This document shows positions 15,140 to 22,454 of a stretch of DNA of 28,854 nucleotides, in pieces (within the stretch, counting starts at the first letter, position 1; each line of letters starts with the position of its first letter). This DNA comes from a virus: the IMG/VR virus record IMGVR_UViG_3300046513_000187, positions 1-28,854 of that record. The stretch is one strand, 5' to 3'. The translations under genes were made by a program, and so were the position numbers. Below the pieces are notes generated by a model, which saw nothing but the letters and a program-made list of their open reading frames with translations, was not told where the DNA came from and ran no database searches.

Positions 15140-16894
15140 TCAGTTCACCGCGCGAAGGGTTGGTCGGGTCTGCAGGCGGGCCTGCAGGGCATCAAGTTCG
15201 GATTCGGGCACGCCGTCGGGATACCACTGCGCGATCGCGCGGTTGTGCTCCGGGGTCATCGTCAGGCCTCGCTTGGCCATCTCTATCGCGGCCCGGGTGT
15301 GCGTCCACGGCTTTTCCTCGATCCTTGGGCTGGTGACGGTCGAGGCGGTGCCGTGGCGCGGCAGGTAGGACGGCGCGACCATGTCGTCATGCGGCTTGTA
15401 CGGGTCGAGCTTGCCCTCGAATGGCAGCGCCTTGGCCTTGCGCGCCGCCTTGGCGCCCTCGAGCGTGTCGGCGCCGGTCAGCAGTTGCTCGACGTTCTTG
15501 GCGTTGGTCTGGGCCGGCGTGTCGGCGTGTCGGCGGTAGGACTCGCCGATCACCGGTGCACCCTGGGCAAAGCCGAACTCACCGCGTTCGACGCGCTCGG
15601 CCACGAAGAACACCTCGCGCCCGTCCGCATCCGAGGTGGCGATCTGCGTTGTGTCCTCGCGCCACGGGTTGCGGCATACCTGGACCTTCTCGCCAACCAG
15701 CACACCAGGCAGGCCGCCGACGTCGTATTCCTGCCCCTTGAAGCTGATGGTCAGGGCTGGCGACACGACCCGGGTTTCTGGCGCCGTTACTGCCAGCTCG
15801 CGGCACAGGGCGACTGGCGGGGCAAACCGCAGTTGCTCTGCAGTGATCTTCATCCAGGCGGCGTAACGGGTCATGCCGTGGCGCGAATGCAGCTGGGTCC
15901 CGTTGAACCACTTCATCCACTTGGCGGCTTTCTCGTTCAGCTCGGCCAGCGAGGACACGTTGATGAACTTCAGGCCGGACTCGAAGGAGCGCTCGACCAG
16001 GTTCTGGGCCTGCTCGACCTGGCCCTTGGCGCGCGGCCGGCCTGGCGTGTTGATCTGCACCTGGACCGAAAGCGCTTTGCACAGGTTCTTGAACAATGCG
16101 CCGGTATTGGCACTGCCAGGGTCGAGCATGGCCATTCTTGGCACGCCGTGTGCCGGGTCGCTGTCGCGCTTCTGGATCGCGTTGATGAACACGTTGCAGA
16201 GGTTCTGCCCGGTCTCGCCCCCGGTCACGTACTCGGCATAGACCCAGCCGCTGGCGTGATCCGTGACCACGTAGCGCCACACGGTGTCGTTTTCGATCCG
16301 CTTCACGTTGGCCGGCTTGTTCTTGTAGAACACTGCGTGATCCATCACCTGCAGGCCGCTGTCCTTGGCGCCGCTCTCCTTGGGCAGGTAGTACAGGACA
16401 CACTGCGAGGCGTCGATCTGCCAGACGTGGTTCGGGTGCTCACTGGCCATGCGTGTAACCGGCTCGGGCGCCAGCAGCTGGTCGGGGTGCAGGCGGTGCG
16501 CGTGCAGGGCCCGGCTGATGGCGGTGGTCGACAGCGTAACCACTTCGCCGCTTCCGGGTACCACCCGCTCCGCGCGGATCGCGCCATTGCTGCGAAGGAT
16601 CTCGACAGCCTGCTCGACCGACATCAGGCGCTTGCCGTTCTTCCGGGTTGACTCCATCAGCACGGCCGAGATCTTCATCGCCTCTTCGCGCGGGAGCGTT
16701 ACCTGGCCAGCGTCGGCACGGCGTTTGCGGGGACGATTCAAGGCGACCTCCTTCAGCTTGCGCAACAAGGTGGAACGGTTCATGCCCAGCTCGGCGGCGG
16801 CGGCGGTGTACACCGCCTCACGCGCCCCGTGCGGCGCAGCGGCCGCTTGCTGGGCGACGGCGACGAGACGGGTGATCAGGGCAGGATTGGACAT
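15140..16894 (-). CDS. DDE transposase, MuA-like
   Basis: The 584-residue transposase catalyses phage integration and replicative transposition. An N-terminal helix-turn-helix lies around residues 32-50 (ELGMNRSTLLRKLKEV). The catalytic domain has D161 in HVWQIDASQ, D258 in MAMLDPGSANTG and E294 in KGQVEQAQNLVER, with a D-35-E spacing. A beta-barrel-type C-terminal domain follows (about 380-440). I use the ATG at 16894; a GTG at 16909 would add five residues. It lies directly upstream of the MuB-like gene, as in all transposable phages. Confidence 0.94.
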   Translation of the reverse strand: MSNPALITRLVAVAQQAAAAPHGAREAVYTAAAAELGMNRSTLLRKLKEVALNRPRKRRADAGQVTLPREEAMKISAVLMESTRKNGKRLMSVEQAVEILRSNGAIRAERVVPGSGEVVTLSTTAISRALHAHRLHPDQLLAPEPVTRMASEHPNHVWQIDASQCVLYYLPKESGAKDSGLQVMDHAVFYKNKPANVKRIENDTVWRYVVTDHASGWVYAEYVTGGETGQNLCNVFINAIQKRDSDPAHGVPRMAMLDPGSANTGALFKNLCKALSVQVQINTPGRPRAKGQVEQAQNLVERSFESGLKFINVSSLAELNEKAAKWMKWFNGTQLHSRHGMTRYAAWMKITAEQLRFAPPVALCRELAVTAPETRVVSPALTISFKGQEYDVGGLPGVLVGEKVQVCRNPWREDTTQIATSDADGREVFFVAERVERGEFGFAQGAPVIGESYRRHADTPAQTNAKNVEQLLTGADTLEGAKAARKAKALPFEGKLDPYKPHDDMVAPSYLPRHGTASTVTSPRIEEKPWTHTRAAIEMAKRGLTMTPEHNRAIAQWYPDGVPESELDALQARLQTRPTLRAVN

Positions 16895-16896
16895 GA

Positions 16897-17769
16897 TCAG
16901 CGGTCCCACTCCGGTTGGGTCTCGCCGTCCGGCGCCGACTTCACGCCGAACTCGCTGCGGATCTCGGCGATCGCGCGCTCGAGCTGGGCGAGCAGGCCGG
17001 CGCAGAACTCGCCCTGGCTGGTGCCGGCCTCGATGTCCTGCTGGCTCAGCTGGGCGATGCCTTCCCGGAGCGGACCGCGGATGATCGCCTCGGCCTGGAA
17101 GGCGTAGTCGCTGGTCTCGCGGCGGACCTCCGCGACCTCCTCGTCGGGGGTCGGCGGCTGCAGCCTGACCTTCTTGGTCTGGAGTCGATCGATCGTGGCG
17201 GACTTGTTTGCCAGGACCTCGTCCTTGGCCTTGGCGTCGGCCTTGGCGTCGCGAAGCGCGACCTTCAGCTCGCGCACCGACATGCGGTCGACCTCGTCCA
17301 GGGTGAGCCCGGCAACACTGCCGCCCTCGGACAACTCGAACAGGTCGTCGTTATCGAGCGTCATCAACTCGAACATCTTCGCCTTGCCCAAAACGGCGAA
17401 CGTCTGCCGTTTTCCCGCCAAGGTGGGATCCGACAGATATTTGACTGCGGCCTGCATCAACTGCCGGGCGGTGCGGGCCGGGAGTCCAAGCTGCTCCTCG
17501 ACAATCTGCGTAAACTCGCCGTGCCCTTCGTGCTCTTTCAGGAGCACCAGACGCTTCCCGGCCTCGAGCATGGCTTCGGCGGCCTGGCCCATGTAGAACC
17601 TGGTCTCCTGGACAACGCGATCGCGGTTGTAGGCGAGCTCATAGCCCATCATCTCAACAACCTGAGCGTTGTTCCCGGCGACTTGAGCCAGGGAGCTTGC
17701 GCCGCTGTCGAGGGCAGCGGTGTCGGCGTCATGGTGCTGGGTTGGTTCGGCGGATTGCTTGCGTGCCAT
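16897..17769 (-). CDS. DUF3102 family protein
   Basis: The 290-residue protein contains FYMGQAAEAMLEAGKRLVLLKEHEGHGEF and LGLPARTARQLMQAA (about residues 58-105), the DUF3102 signature found in BcepMu-like early operons and in some plasmid genes. A charged coiled coil follows (about 170-210). Family function is unknown; the fold suggests DNA binding. GGAG lies seven bases before the ATG at 17769, making it preferable to the ATG at 17781, which has no ribosome binding site. It ends three bases before the transposase start. Confidence 0.82.
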   Translation of the reverse strand: MARKQSAEPTQHHDADTAALDSGASSLAQVAGNNAQVVEMMGYELAYNRDRVVQETRFYMGQAAEAMLEAGKRLVLLKEHEGHGEFTQIVEEQLGLPARTARQLMQAAVKYLSDPTLAGKRQTFAVLGKAKMFELMTLDNDDLFELSEGGSVAGLTLDEVDRMSVRELKVALRDAKADAKAKDEVLANKSATIDRLQTKKVRLQPPTPDEEVAEVRRETSDYAFQAEAIIRGPLREGIAQLSQQDIEAGTSQGEFCAGLLAQLERAIAEIRSEFGVKSAPDGETQPEWDR

Positions 17770-17785
17770 GTGTTTCTCCATCTAC

Positions 17786-18088
17786 TTAGTTGCGGGTAAA
17801 GCGGCTGCGGGCCTCTTCGACCTTGCGGGTTGCGCGATCGAGGGACGACAGGACCTTCACGCCGAGGGCGCCCGGCTTGGCACCGAGCAGCCAGCGGCCG
17901 GTTTCTTCCTGCTGGATCGCCCAGCCGGCAGTCTTGAGGTTCTCCAGGTCGCGGGTGATGTACGAGGCCGGCACGTTCAGGGCCTTGGCGATCTGGGTCG
18001 GGGCGAGGCCGACAACGACGTCCTCACCCAGGATCATCACCACCTTGAGCAGGCGCTGCTGGGCCTCGTTGGTGTACTTGTCGCTCAT
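17786..18088 (-). CDS. Winged-helix DNA-binding protein (IclR-like N-terminal fold)
   Basis: This 100-residue protein has a clear winged-helix pattern: VVVGLAPTQIAKALNVPASYITRDLENLKTAGWAI covers residues about 24-58, with a wing at QEETGRWLLG. It is a probable transcription regulator or early accessory protein. The ATG at 18088 overlaps the preceding stop by four bases. Confidence 0.76.
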   Translation of the reverse strand: MSDKYTNEAQQRLLKVVMILGEDVVVGLAPTQIAKALNVPASYITRDLENLKTAGWAIQQEETGRWLLGAKPGALGVKVLSSLDRATRKVEEARSRFTRN

Positions 18089-18465
18089 GCCGACACCACT
18101 GCATCAAGCGCCGATTTCGCGGCTTTCAGCTGCACCTGGTACATAGGCAGTGCCGGGCTGGGGCGGTGCTTGGCAACGTCGATGCGCGACTTGAGGTAAG
18201 CGACGCGATCGAGCAGTGCGCCTTCAATCTCAGCTAACTCGCTATCGGTCAGTGCGACCTGGTGTGTCGTATGGGCGTCACTTTCGACCACCGGGCCGAT
18301 CACCGTGAGCCCGGAATTCGGGATAAACTTGTTCCCTTCGAGCGAGAAACCAGCAGCCTTGTGGCGCAGTTGGGCTTTCTCAATCGCTTCGCCTTCGCCG
18401 GCTCCGATCAATCCACGGTAGCGCCCTGGGTTGGGGCCGATCACTTGTACTTGGTACAGCTTCAT
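18085..18465 (-). CDS. Hypothetical early protein
   Basis: A 126-residue protein starting MKLYQVQVIGPNPGRYRGLIGAGEGEAIEKAQ. The N-terminal half is beta/alpha mixed and the C-terminal half is helical (SELAEIEGALLDRVAYLKSRI, about 74-94). No family is recognised. It is the second gene of the leftward operon and overlaps the next by four bases. GGAGATTGC precedes the ATG at 18465, supporting this start. Confidence 0.65.
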   Translation of the reverse strand: MKLYQVQVIGPNPGRYRGLIGAGEGEAIEKAQLRHKAAGFSLEGNKFIPNSGLTVIGPVVESDAHTTHQVALTDSELAEIEGALLDRVAYLKSRIDVAKHRPSPALPMYQVQLKAAKSALDAVVSA

Positions 18466-18492
18466 GCAATCTCCTGGTATGCGGTAAGGTTG

Positions 18493-18726
18493 TTATTCGT
18501 CGGTGCCGTCTTCTTGCTCGGTCGCCGCTTTCATCCCCAGCTTGACCGCGATTTCATGGGCCTTTCCCCAGAGGGCTTTATCAAAGCCGCCGAGAACCCG
18601 GTACACCCGATTGGGGTCATAACCATTCTCGATCGCCCATTGCTTGACGGTCTTGCCTTCCTTATGGAACTTCGCCTTCACCTGCTCGGGCGTAAGCAGC
18701 TTCTTGCGAGGGGGTTTCGGTGCCAT
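18493..18726 (-). CDS. BcepMu gp16-family DNA-binding protein
   Basis: This 77-residue protein reads LTPEQVKAKFHKEGKTVKQWA and NGYDPNRVYRVLGGFDKALWGKAHEIAVKLG, which is the pattern of the phage-associated BcepMu gp16 family. The fold is a small helix-turn-helix. As the first gene of the early leftward operon, facing the repressor, it holds the place of Ner in Mu and may turn down early or repressor transcription. Start at 18726; AAAGGCTATGGG precedes it, a moderate ribosome site. Confidence 0.86.
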   Translation of the reverse strand: MAPKPPRKKLLTPEQVKAKFHKEGKTVKQWAIENGYDPNRVYRVLGGFDKALWGKAHEIAVKLGMKAATEQEDGTDE

Positions 18727-18740
18727 CCCATAGCCTTTCT

Positions 18741-18756
18741 GTTAAAGTTGTTTAAC
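18741..18756. promoter_or_regulatory. Inverted repeat near early leftward start
   Basis: GTTAAAGTTGTTTAAC has six-base arms with a four-base spacer. It lies 15 bases upstream of the leftward gene's ATG, inside the divergent control region 18727-18829. It could be the binding site of the gp16-family protein or part of the promoter. A weak -10-like TACACT (minus strand, 18772-18777) lies further upstream. Confidence 0.4.
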
Positions 18757-18777
18757 TGTTTCAGTGAAAACAGTGTA

Positions 18778-18824
18778 GCACCCAAACGGGTGCATTGGTA
18801 GGTTTTTTGCATCCGAACGGGGAC
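18778..18824. promoter_or_regulatory. Pair of repressor operator-like repeats
   Basis: Two similar half-palindromic sites are 31 bases apart: GCACCCAAACGGGTGC (18778-18793), a perfect inverted repeat with a four-base spacer, and GCATCCGAACGGGGAC (18809-18824). They sit between the repressor gene and the divergent early operon; the second abuts the repressor's ATG region, so the repressor could control itself and the early promoter together. Confidence 0.55.
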
Positions 18825-18829
18825 TTTTT

Positions 18830-19198
18830 ATGACGGAGAACAACACCTCAGAGAGGAATCGGTTTGATACTGGCTCTGAGATTCGACGAATACGAGGCAA
18901 CAGGAGTCAGCAAGAATTTGCTGACTTGCTGGGGGTAGGAAGAAACACGATTCAGCGTTACGAGAGCAATGACCGCGCCCCTGATACTGAATTTCTTCTG
19001 AAGCTCAACCTGATTTTTGGAGTCGATCCCAGCCGTGTTGTACTTGGGCGCGAGTCGGGACAGCTGGACAGCGTGAGGGAGCGAGGCTTGGTGCGGGACT
19101 TCCGCGCGGCCTCACCAGAGGATCAGCAGATGATCGAGCGTGTGGCGAAGCTGGCCGCCCAGGTGGCGAGCGGCAGCAAGTCAAAACTTGGTGGTTAA
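18830..19198 (+). CDS. Cro/CI-type phage repressor
   Basis: This 122-residue protein has an HTH_3 domain at residues 14-70: IRRIRGNRSQQEFADLLGVG is followed by RNTIQRYESNDRAPDTEFLLKL. The C-terminal part is a short helical region without a protease domain, so induction would not be by RecA-stimulated self-cleavage. It is the only plus-strand gene facing the early operon, and operator-like repeats lie immediately upstream. Ribosome site is weak (GGGGAC). Confidence 0.85.
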   Translation: MTENNTSERNRFDTGSEIRRIRGNRSQQEFADLLGVGRNTIQRYESNDRAPDTEFLLKLNLIFGVDPSRVVLGRESGQLDSVRERGLVRDFRAASPEDQQMIERVAKLAAQVASGSKSKLGG

Positions 19199-19216
19199 AT
19201 CTAGAGGGGAGATCAG

Positions 19217-19450
19217 ATGGGAATCCTGGTGAATGCAGTTCTGGCGACAGTGTGCTGGCTCGGCTTCTTCGAGCCGCATCTGATCCTGCCGCTGGCGAAC
19301 CGGCCGCTTGTCGACGTGCTGCTCACCCTGACCGCGACCGACGTCGCCTGGTGGCTGCTCTCATTCGCAATCACCTTTGTTGGGATGGCGGTGTTCGACT
19401 ATTACATGACCAGGCGGCCGCGCACCGCAAACCAGCGCCTGTGGCCATAG
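19217..19450 (+). CDS. Small two-span membrane protein
   Basis: The 77-residue product has two hydrophobic segments (VNAVLATVCWLGFFEPHLILPL and AWWLLSFAITFVGMAVFDYYM) and a basic C-terminus. GGGGAGATCAG precedes its ATG. It follows the repressor after 18 bases and might be co-transcribed with it. It could be a lysogeny-expressed membrane protein or a holin-like protein; there is no way to choose from sequence alone. Confidence 0.6.
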   Translation: MGILVNAVLATVCWLGFFEPHLILPLANRPLVDVLLTLTATDVAWWLLSFAITFVGMAVFDYYMTRRPRTANQRLWP

Positions 19451-19460
19451 CGGCGAGCAG

Positions 19461-19502
19461 GGCCAACCGCTCAATCGTGCGCCGCCCATTCTGCGGTTGG
19501 CC
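19461..19502. repeat. 10-bp inverted repeat in the gap before the lysis module
   Basis: GGCCAACCGC (19461-19470) and GCGGTTGGCC (19493-19502) are perfect complements separated by 22 bases. It is the first of several structured elements in the 233-base gap 19451-19683. No T-run follows directly, so a plain terminator is doubtful. Confidence 0.5.
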
Positions 19503-19511
19503 TAAAGTGTT

Positions 19512-19524
19512 GTAAAAATTTTAC
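19512..19524. promoter_or_regulatory. AT-rich palindrome upstream of lysis module, candidate late-activator site
   Basis: GTAAAAATTTTAC is a perfect odd palindrome followed by CGGCTC. It resembles the TAAAACGTTTTA site upstream of the protease gene (there followed by GTTACGGCC on its transcribed strand). It lies about 160 bases before the lysozyme ATG and is a candidate activator site for the rightward late transcript. Confidence 0.35.
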
Positions 19525-19648
19525 CGGCTCAGCCGTTTGTACGGTCGCCTCTATGGCATGGCTGCGAGAGCGCGCGTCCGTTCCTTTTGGCAATAAATAA
19601 AACGCTTTGATTACCGCCCCTCGCGCGCGTGCGTAACCTCGCATCACG

Positions 19649-19666
19649 CTGCACCACTCGGTGCAG
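19649..19666 (+). other. Hairpin in the lysozyme leader
   Basis: CTGCACCACTCGGTGCAG has seven-base perfect arms and a four-base loop, ending 17 bases before the lysozyme ATG. It would sit at the ribosome binding region of the mRNA and could tune lysozyme translation. Purely structural observation. Confidence 0.4.
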
Positions 19667-19683
19667 TTCTGATCGAGGACCGC

Positions 19684-20211
19684 ATGAACGACAACCTGCA
19701 CATTTCCCCCGCCGGCCTGGCGCTGCAGAAGCGCTATGAGCGCGGCCCGGCAGCAACCTCTCCCAAAGGCTTCGCGCCGCGCATGTACGTTTGCCCCGCC
19801 GGCAAGCCGACGATCGGCTGGGGGCACGTCATCACCCAGTTCGACGCCTATCTCCGCAATGAGGTCATCGACGAGGCTACGGCCGACCGCATCCTGATCC
19901 AGGATAACCTGCAAAACGAGGACAAGATCAAGTGCTTGATCAAAGTCCCGCTGACCCAGAACGAGTTCGACGCGATCGCTTGCCTGGTGCTGAACACTGG
20001 TGTCGGCAAGGCCGACGGTGTCGCCGGCGACTTCGCCGATTCGACCCTACTGCGCAAGCTCAACGCGAACGACAAGCGCGGCGCCGCTGACGAATTCCCG
20101 AAGTGGGACAAGTACCGCGATCCCTCGTGCGGATGCCTCAAGGTTTCCAATGGCCTCCACCGCCGGCGCCTGGAAGAGCGGGCATTGTTCCTGGGGGCCG
20201 CCAATGTTTAA
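19684..20211 (+). CDS. Phage lysozyme (GH24 muramidase)
   Basis: The 175-residue enzyme would cut peptidoglycan glycan strands at lysis. It has the GH24 pattern: E19 in QKRYERGP, then MYVCPAGKPTIGWGHV with C37 at the usual Asp/Cys position and T43 six residues on, and LVLNTGVG at about 103-110. There is an extra stretch between E19 and the CPAG motif compared with the T4/P21 type. No signal-anchor sequence is visible at the N-terminus, so it needs a holin. It is the first gene of the rightward late block. Confidence 0.9.
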   Translation: MNDNLHISPAGLALQKRYERGPAATSPKGFAPRMYVCPAGKPTIGWGHVITQFDAYLRNEVIDEATADRILIQDNLQNEDKIKCLIKVPLTQNEFDAIACLVLNTGVGKADGVAGDFADSTLLRKLNANDKRGAADEFPKWDKYRDPSCGCLKVSNGLHRRRLEERALFLGAANV

Positions 20212-20476
20212 TCGCACTCGCGCCTTCTTCTCCTTCTTCGCGGCTGCCGCCGCACTCGTCCTGGGCCCGGCAGCGCCGGCGCCGCTGCCGGAACGGCACG
20301 CCCCGGTCCTCAATGCCTCGAAGCGGCGCAATCGCGGCCTGTTCAACGATCGACCGTACCCGTCTTTCTTGTCGCTCGTCGGCAAGTCCTCGCTGCGCCT
20401 CAGCGTGGCACAGGGCAAGCGCAACGCGACTAAATCGCGCAACCAGGTGCGCCACAAGCGCCACGTCAGGGGATAA
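20204..20476 (+). CDS. Hypothetical small basic exported protein
   Basis: A 90-residue protein with an N-terminal hydrophobic signal-like segment (FFSFFAAAAALVLGPAAPAP, residues 8-27) followed by a strongly basic remainder (ASKRRNRG, ending in NQVRHKRHVRG). It overlaps the lysozyme stop by eight bases. It is probably exported or membrane-bound and part of the lysis cassette, but I recognise no family. Confidence 0.55.
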   Translation: MFNRTRAFFSFFAAAAALVLGPAAPAPLPERHAPVLNASKRRNRGLFNDRPYPSFLSLVGKSSLRLSVAQGKRNATKSRNQVRHKRHVRG

Positions 20477-20479
20477 CCA

Positions 20480-21049
20480 ATGTCCGCCGTCTACACCATT
20501 CTCCTCTTCATAGCTGGCGCGGCTTTGATCGCGATCGTCCTCGGTCTTCTTTGTATGAAAGGTAAGCCAGCGACCGACCGACGTGTCGATGCCGAAGACT
20601 GGGATAACCCTTTTTTCCTGGTCACCCTGGTCGGACTTGCCGTGCTGGCAGTTTCTTCCGCTATCGCCGTCATCATGTACCTCTGGGAAATTGATCCGGC
20701 GCATATCGCTGCGCCAACGCTGGCCGGCCTGCTGCTGGTCATCGTCGCCAAGAAAGTGCGCCAGGTGTTTGGCCTCACGTTGGCCAGCTGGTGGAGCAAG
20801 CTGGTGCCGGCGCCGGCGGCCGTACCGGTGAAAAAGCCTTGGCTGTCGAAAACGATCGCGCTCAACGGACTGGTGGCCCTGGGCCTGCTGGCGGAGAACA
20901 AGCTGAGTTTCCTGCAGGGCGTGCTGCCGCCGACGAAGTACCAGGTCGTGGCCTTCATCCTGCCGATCGCGAACATGATCCTGCGGGCGTACACGACGCA
21001 GGGCTTGTCCTTGAAAACGCTCATGTCATCCGACGAGGCGAACCAATGA
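20480..21049 (+). CDS. Multi-span membrane protein, candidate holin
   Basis: This 189-residue protein has three or more membrane segments: residues 4-25 (VYTILLFIAGAALIAIVLGL), about 45-69 (FFLVTLVGLAVLAVSSAIAV) and about 78-91, plus hydrophobic helices near 125-138 and 155-170. Its place between lysozyme and Rz suits a holin or a related lysis membrane protein. No specific holin family is recognised, and the size is at the large end. Its stop overlaps the Rz start (ATGA). Confidence 0.6.
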   Translation: MSAVYTILLFIAGAALIAIVLGLLCMKGKPATDRRVDAEDWDNPFFLVTLVGLAVLAVSSAIAVIMYLWEIDPAHIAAPTLAGLLLVIVAKKVRQVFGLTLASWWSKLVPAPAAVPVKKPWLSKTIALNGLVALGLLAENKLSFLQGVLPPTKYQVVAFILPIANMILRAYTTQGLSLKTLMSSDEANQ

Positions 21050-21564
21050 CCGGCCGCATCCTTGCCGCGCTCCTGGCTGCGCTGGCCCTGTTGGGCGGTG
21101 GCTACTGGTGGGGCGACAGCGCAGCAACCGATCGCGCCGGCGCTCAGGCGCTCGACGCTGAGCGGACCAGGTCGATCGGGCGCGCGATCGCCGACGCTGA
21201 TACCGCCCAGGTCGAGCACAAGTCGGCCTACGACATGTACCTCATTTCCTCTGCTTATCAGAAAGGGCTCACCGATGGTGCCGCTACTCAAGCGAGCGTG
21301 GTCGCTCGTATTCGTTCTGGCGATCTCCGCCTGTCAATCCCCATCCGTCCGGCCGCTGCCGGATCCGGGGCCCCGACCGCTGCAACTGCCGCCGGCGCCA
21401 GCGGATGTAATGGTCAAGCGCGAGCCGAACTTTCTGATCAGGCTTCTGAATTTCTTACAGGACTCCTCAGCGAAGCCGACGCCGCCGTCCTCCAGCTCGG
21501 CAAGTGCCAAGCCATCGTCGAAAAGCAGCGTGAAGCCTGCAACCGGGAGCCCGCGAGCAAATGA
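21046..21564 (+). CDS. Rz: Rz-like inner-membrane spanin
   Basis: The 172-residue protein starts MTGRILAALLAALALLGGGYWWG, an N-terminal membrane anchor, followed by a helical periplasmic part (DAERTRSIGRAIADADTAQ). This is the plan of an Rz i-spanin, which links inner to outer membrane at the last step of lysis. The start overlaps the preceding stop and the reading frame upstream is not used. An Rz1-like lipoprotein is nested in another frame (21275-21577). Confidence 0.78.
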   Translation: MTGRILAALLAALALLGGGYWWGDSAATDRAGAQALDAERTRSIGRAIADADTAQVEHKSAYDMYLISSAYQKGLTDGAATQASVVARIRSGDLRLSIPIRPAAAGSGAPTAATAAGASGCNGQARAELSDQASEFLTGLLSEADAAVLQLGKCQAIVEKQREACNREPASK

Positions 21565-21577
21565 ATCTGCAGATTGA
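21275..21577 (+). CDS. Rz1: Rz1-like outer-membrane spanin, nested in Rz
   Basis: In the +1 frame within Rz, an ATG at 21275 starts MVPLLKRAWSLVFVLAISAC, a lipoprotein signal with lipobox ISAC and lipidated C20. A proline-rich mature part follows (SVRPLPDPGPRPLQLPPAP), the hallmark of Rz1. The predicted 100 residues are longer than lambda Rz1. AAGG lies about nine bases upstream. The nested arrangement is common for Rz/Rz1 pairs. Confidence 0.78.
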   Translation: MVPLLKRAWSLVFVLAISACQSPSVRPLPDPGPRPLQLPPAPADVMVKREPNFLIRLLNFLQDSSAKPTPPSSSSASAKPSSKSSVKPATGSPRANESAD

Positions 21578-21932
21578 GTGGTGGCACGTTGCCGGCCTGG
21601 TAGTCACGCTGATCGGCGCCTTCTGGGCACTGATCACCTTGATGGTCAGCCAGTTCAACAAGGGTCTCGACAAGCGCTTCGAAGCGATCGACGGGCGCTT
21701 CGAGTCGAGCGAGAAGGCCCGCACCGAGGCGAACCAGACCAACAAGGAGCGCTTCGACCGCGTGGAGGATCAGCAGCGGATCCTGGAGCGCGAGTTGCTA
21801 TCGCTGAAGGCCGAGCTGCCCGACAAGTACGTGCGCCGCGAGGACGCAATCCGAAGCGAGATGACCCTGCACGCCAAGTTCGATGGCTTGGCGGTCAGGA
21901 TCGACCAGTTCATGAGAGAGAAAAATGGATAA
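21561..21932 (+). CDS. DUF2730-like protein (Mu gp25-like)
   Basis: This 123-residue protein has an N-terminal membrane segment (WWHVAGLVVTLIGAFWALITLMV, split near residues 7-29) followed by a long charged coiled coil (about 38-95), typical of the gp25/DUF2730 proteins between lysis and packaging genes of Mu-like phages. Function unknown. The ATG overlaps the Rz stop (ATGA). Confidence 0.72.
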   Translation: MNLQIEWWHVAGLVVTLIGAFWALITLMVSQFNKGLDKRFEAIDGRFESSEKARTEANQTNKERFDRVEDQQRILERELLSLKAELPDKYVRREDAIRSEMTLHAKFDGLAVRIDQFMREKNG

Positions 21933-22239
21933 GCCTGTTGTTGACATGGAAAAGGCACGGCGGGAAACCAACCGCTGGCTGATCCTCCAATGCCTGGACT
22001 GCGCGCGCCCGATGGGCGCCAGCGAGTCGCTGCTGTTGACGGCGCTGGCCGACACGGCACAGATCACCCAGCGCGAGCTGCGCCGCGAACTGGACTACCT
22101 TGAGGAGCGCGAGCTGCTCGAGATCTGCGGCCGGGACAGCCCGCAGTGGCATGCCAAGCTGATACGTGTCGGCGTCGACGTGGTCGAGTACACCGTGCCG
22201 TGCGAGCCCGGCATCGCCCGGCCGAAGAAATACTGGTGA
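21925..22239 (+). CDS. Winged-helix protein, Mu gp26-like
   Basis: The 104-residue protein has a helix-turn-helix/wing pattern: RWLILQCLDCARPMGASESL, then ITQRELRRELDYLEERELLEICG at about 46-68. In Mu-like phages a protein of this type lies between the gp25-like and gp27-like genes; the family is sometimes called VpaChn25_0724. Role unknown, perhaps DNA binding in packaging. Overlaps the preceding gene by eight bases. Confidence 0.72.
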   Translation: MDKPVVDMEKARRETNRWLILQCLDCARPMGASESLLLTALADTAQITQRELRRELDYLEERELLEICGRDSPQWHAKLIRVGVDVVEYTVPCEPGIARPKKYW

Positions 22240-22241
22240 GC

Positions 22242-22454
22242 ATGCTAATGGACCGTCTTCGCCTGTTCTTCAAGATGGCACCGTCCCGGATGCGCGATGC
22301 GGCCTTCGCAATCGTCTGCCGCCTGCTTCTACCGCTTTCCACTTCCTGCAGGGTGTGCAACATGCTGCGCGGGATGGGGATCGGCTACATGCTTGGCCTG
22401 ATCTCGGCAGCTGCACAGGCCGTCCTGTCAGCCTATTACGGATGGAGGTTCTAA
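22242..22454 (+). CDS. Small hydrophobic protein
   Basis: A 70-residue protein (68 if the second ATG at 22248 is used) with two or three hydrophobic stretches (AAFAIVCRLLLPL, IGYMLGLISAAAQAVLSAYY). The upstream GGTGAG fits either start. It fills the 215-base space between the gp26-like and gp27-like genes exactly, overlapping the DUF3486 ATG by one base, which supports it being real. Not recognised. Confidence 0.55.
   Translation: MLMDRLRLFFKMAPSRMRDAAFAIVCRLLLPLSTSCRVCNMLRGMGIGYMLGLISAAAQAVLSAYYGWRF

Noticed and set aside
14159-16651. 830-residue plus-strand open frame
   Set aside because: It lies antisense to the transposase and ATPase genes, has serine/arginine-rich low-complexity translation and no family pattern; it is a by-product of GC-rich coding DNA.
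19471-19914. 147-residue minus-strand open frame before lysozyme
   Set aside because: Overlaps the lysozyme gene antisense and the structured gap; no start signal and no domain.
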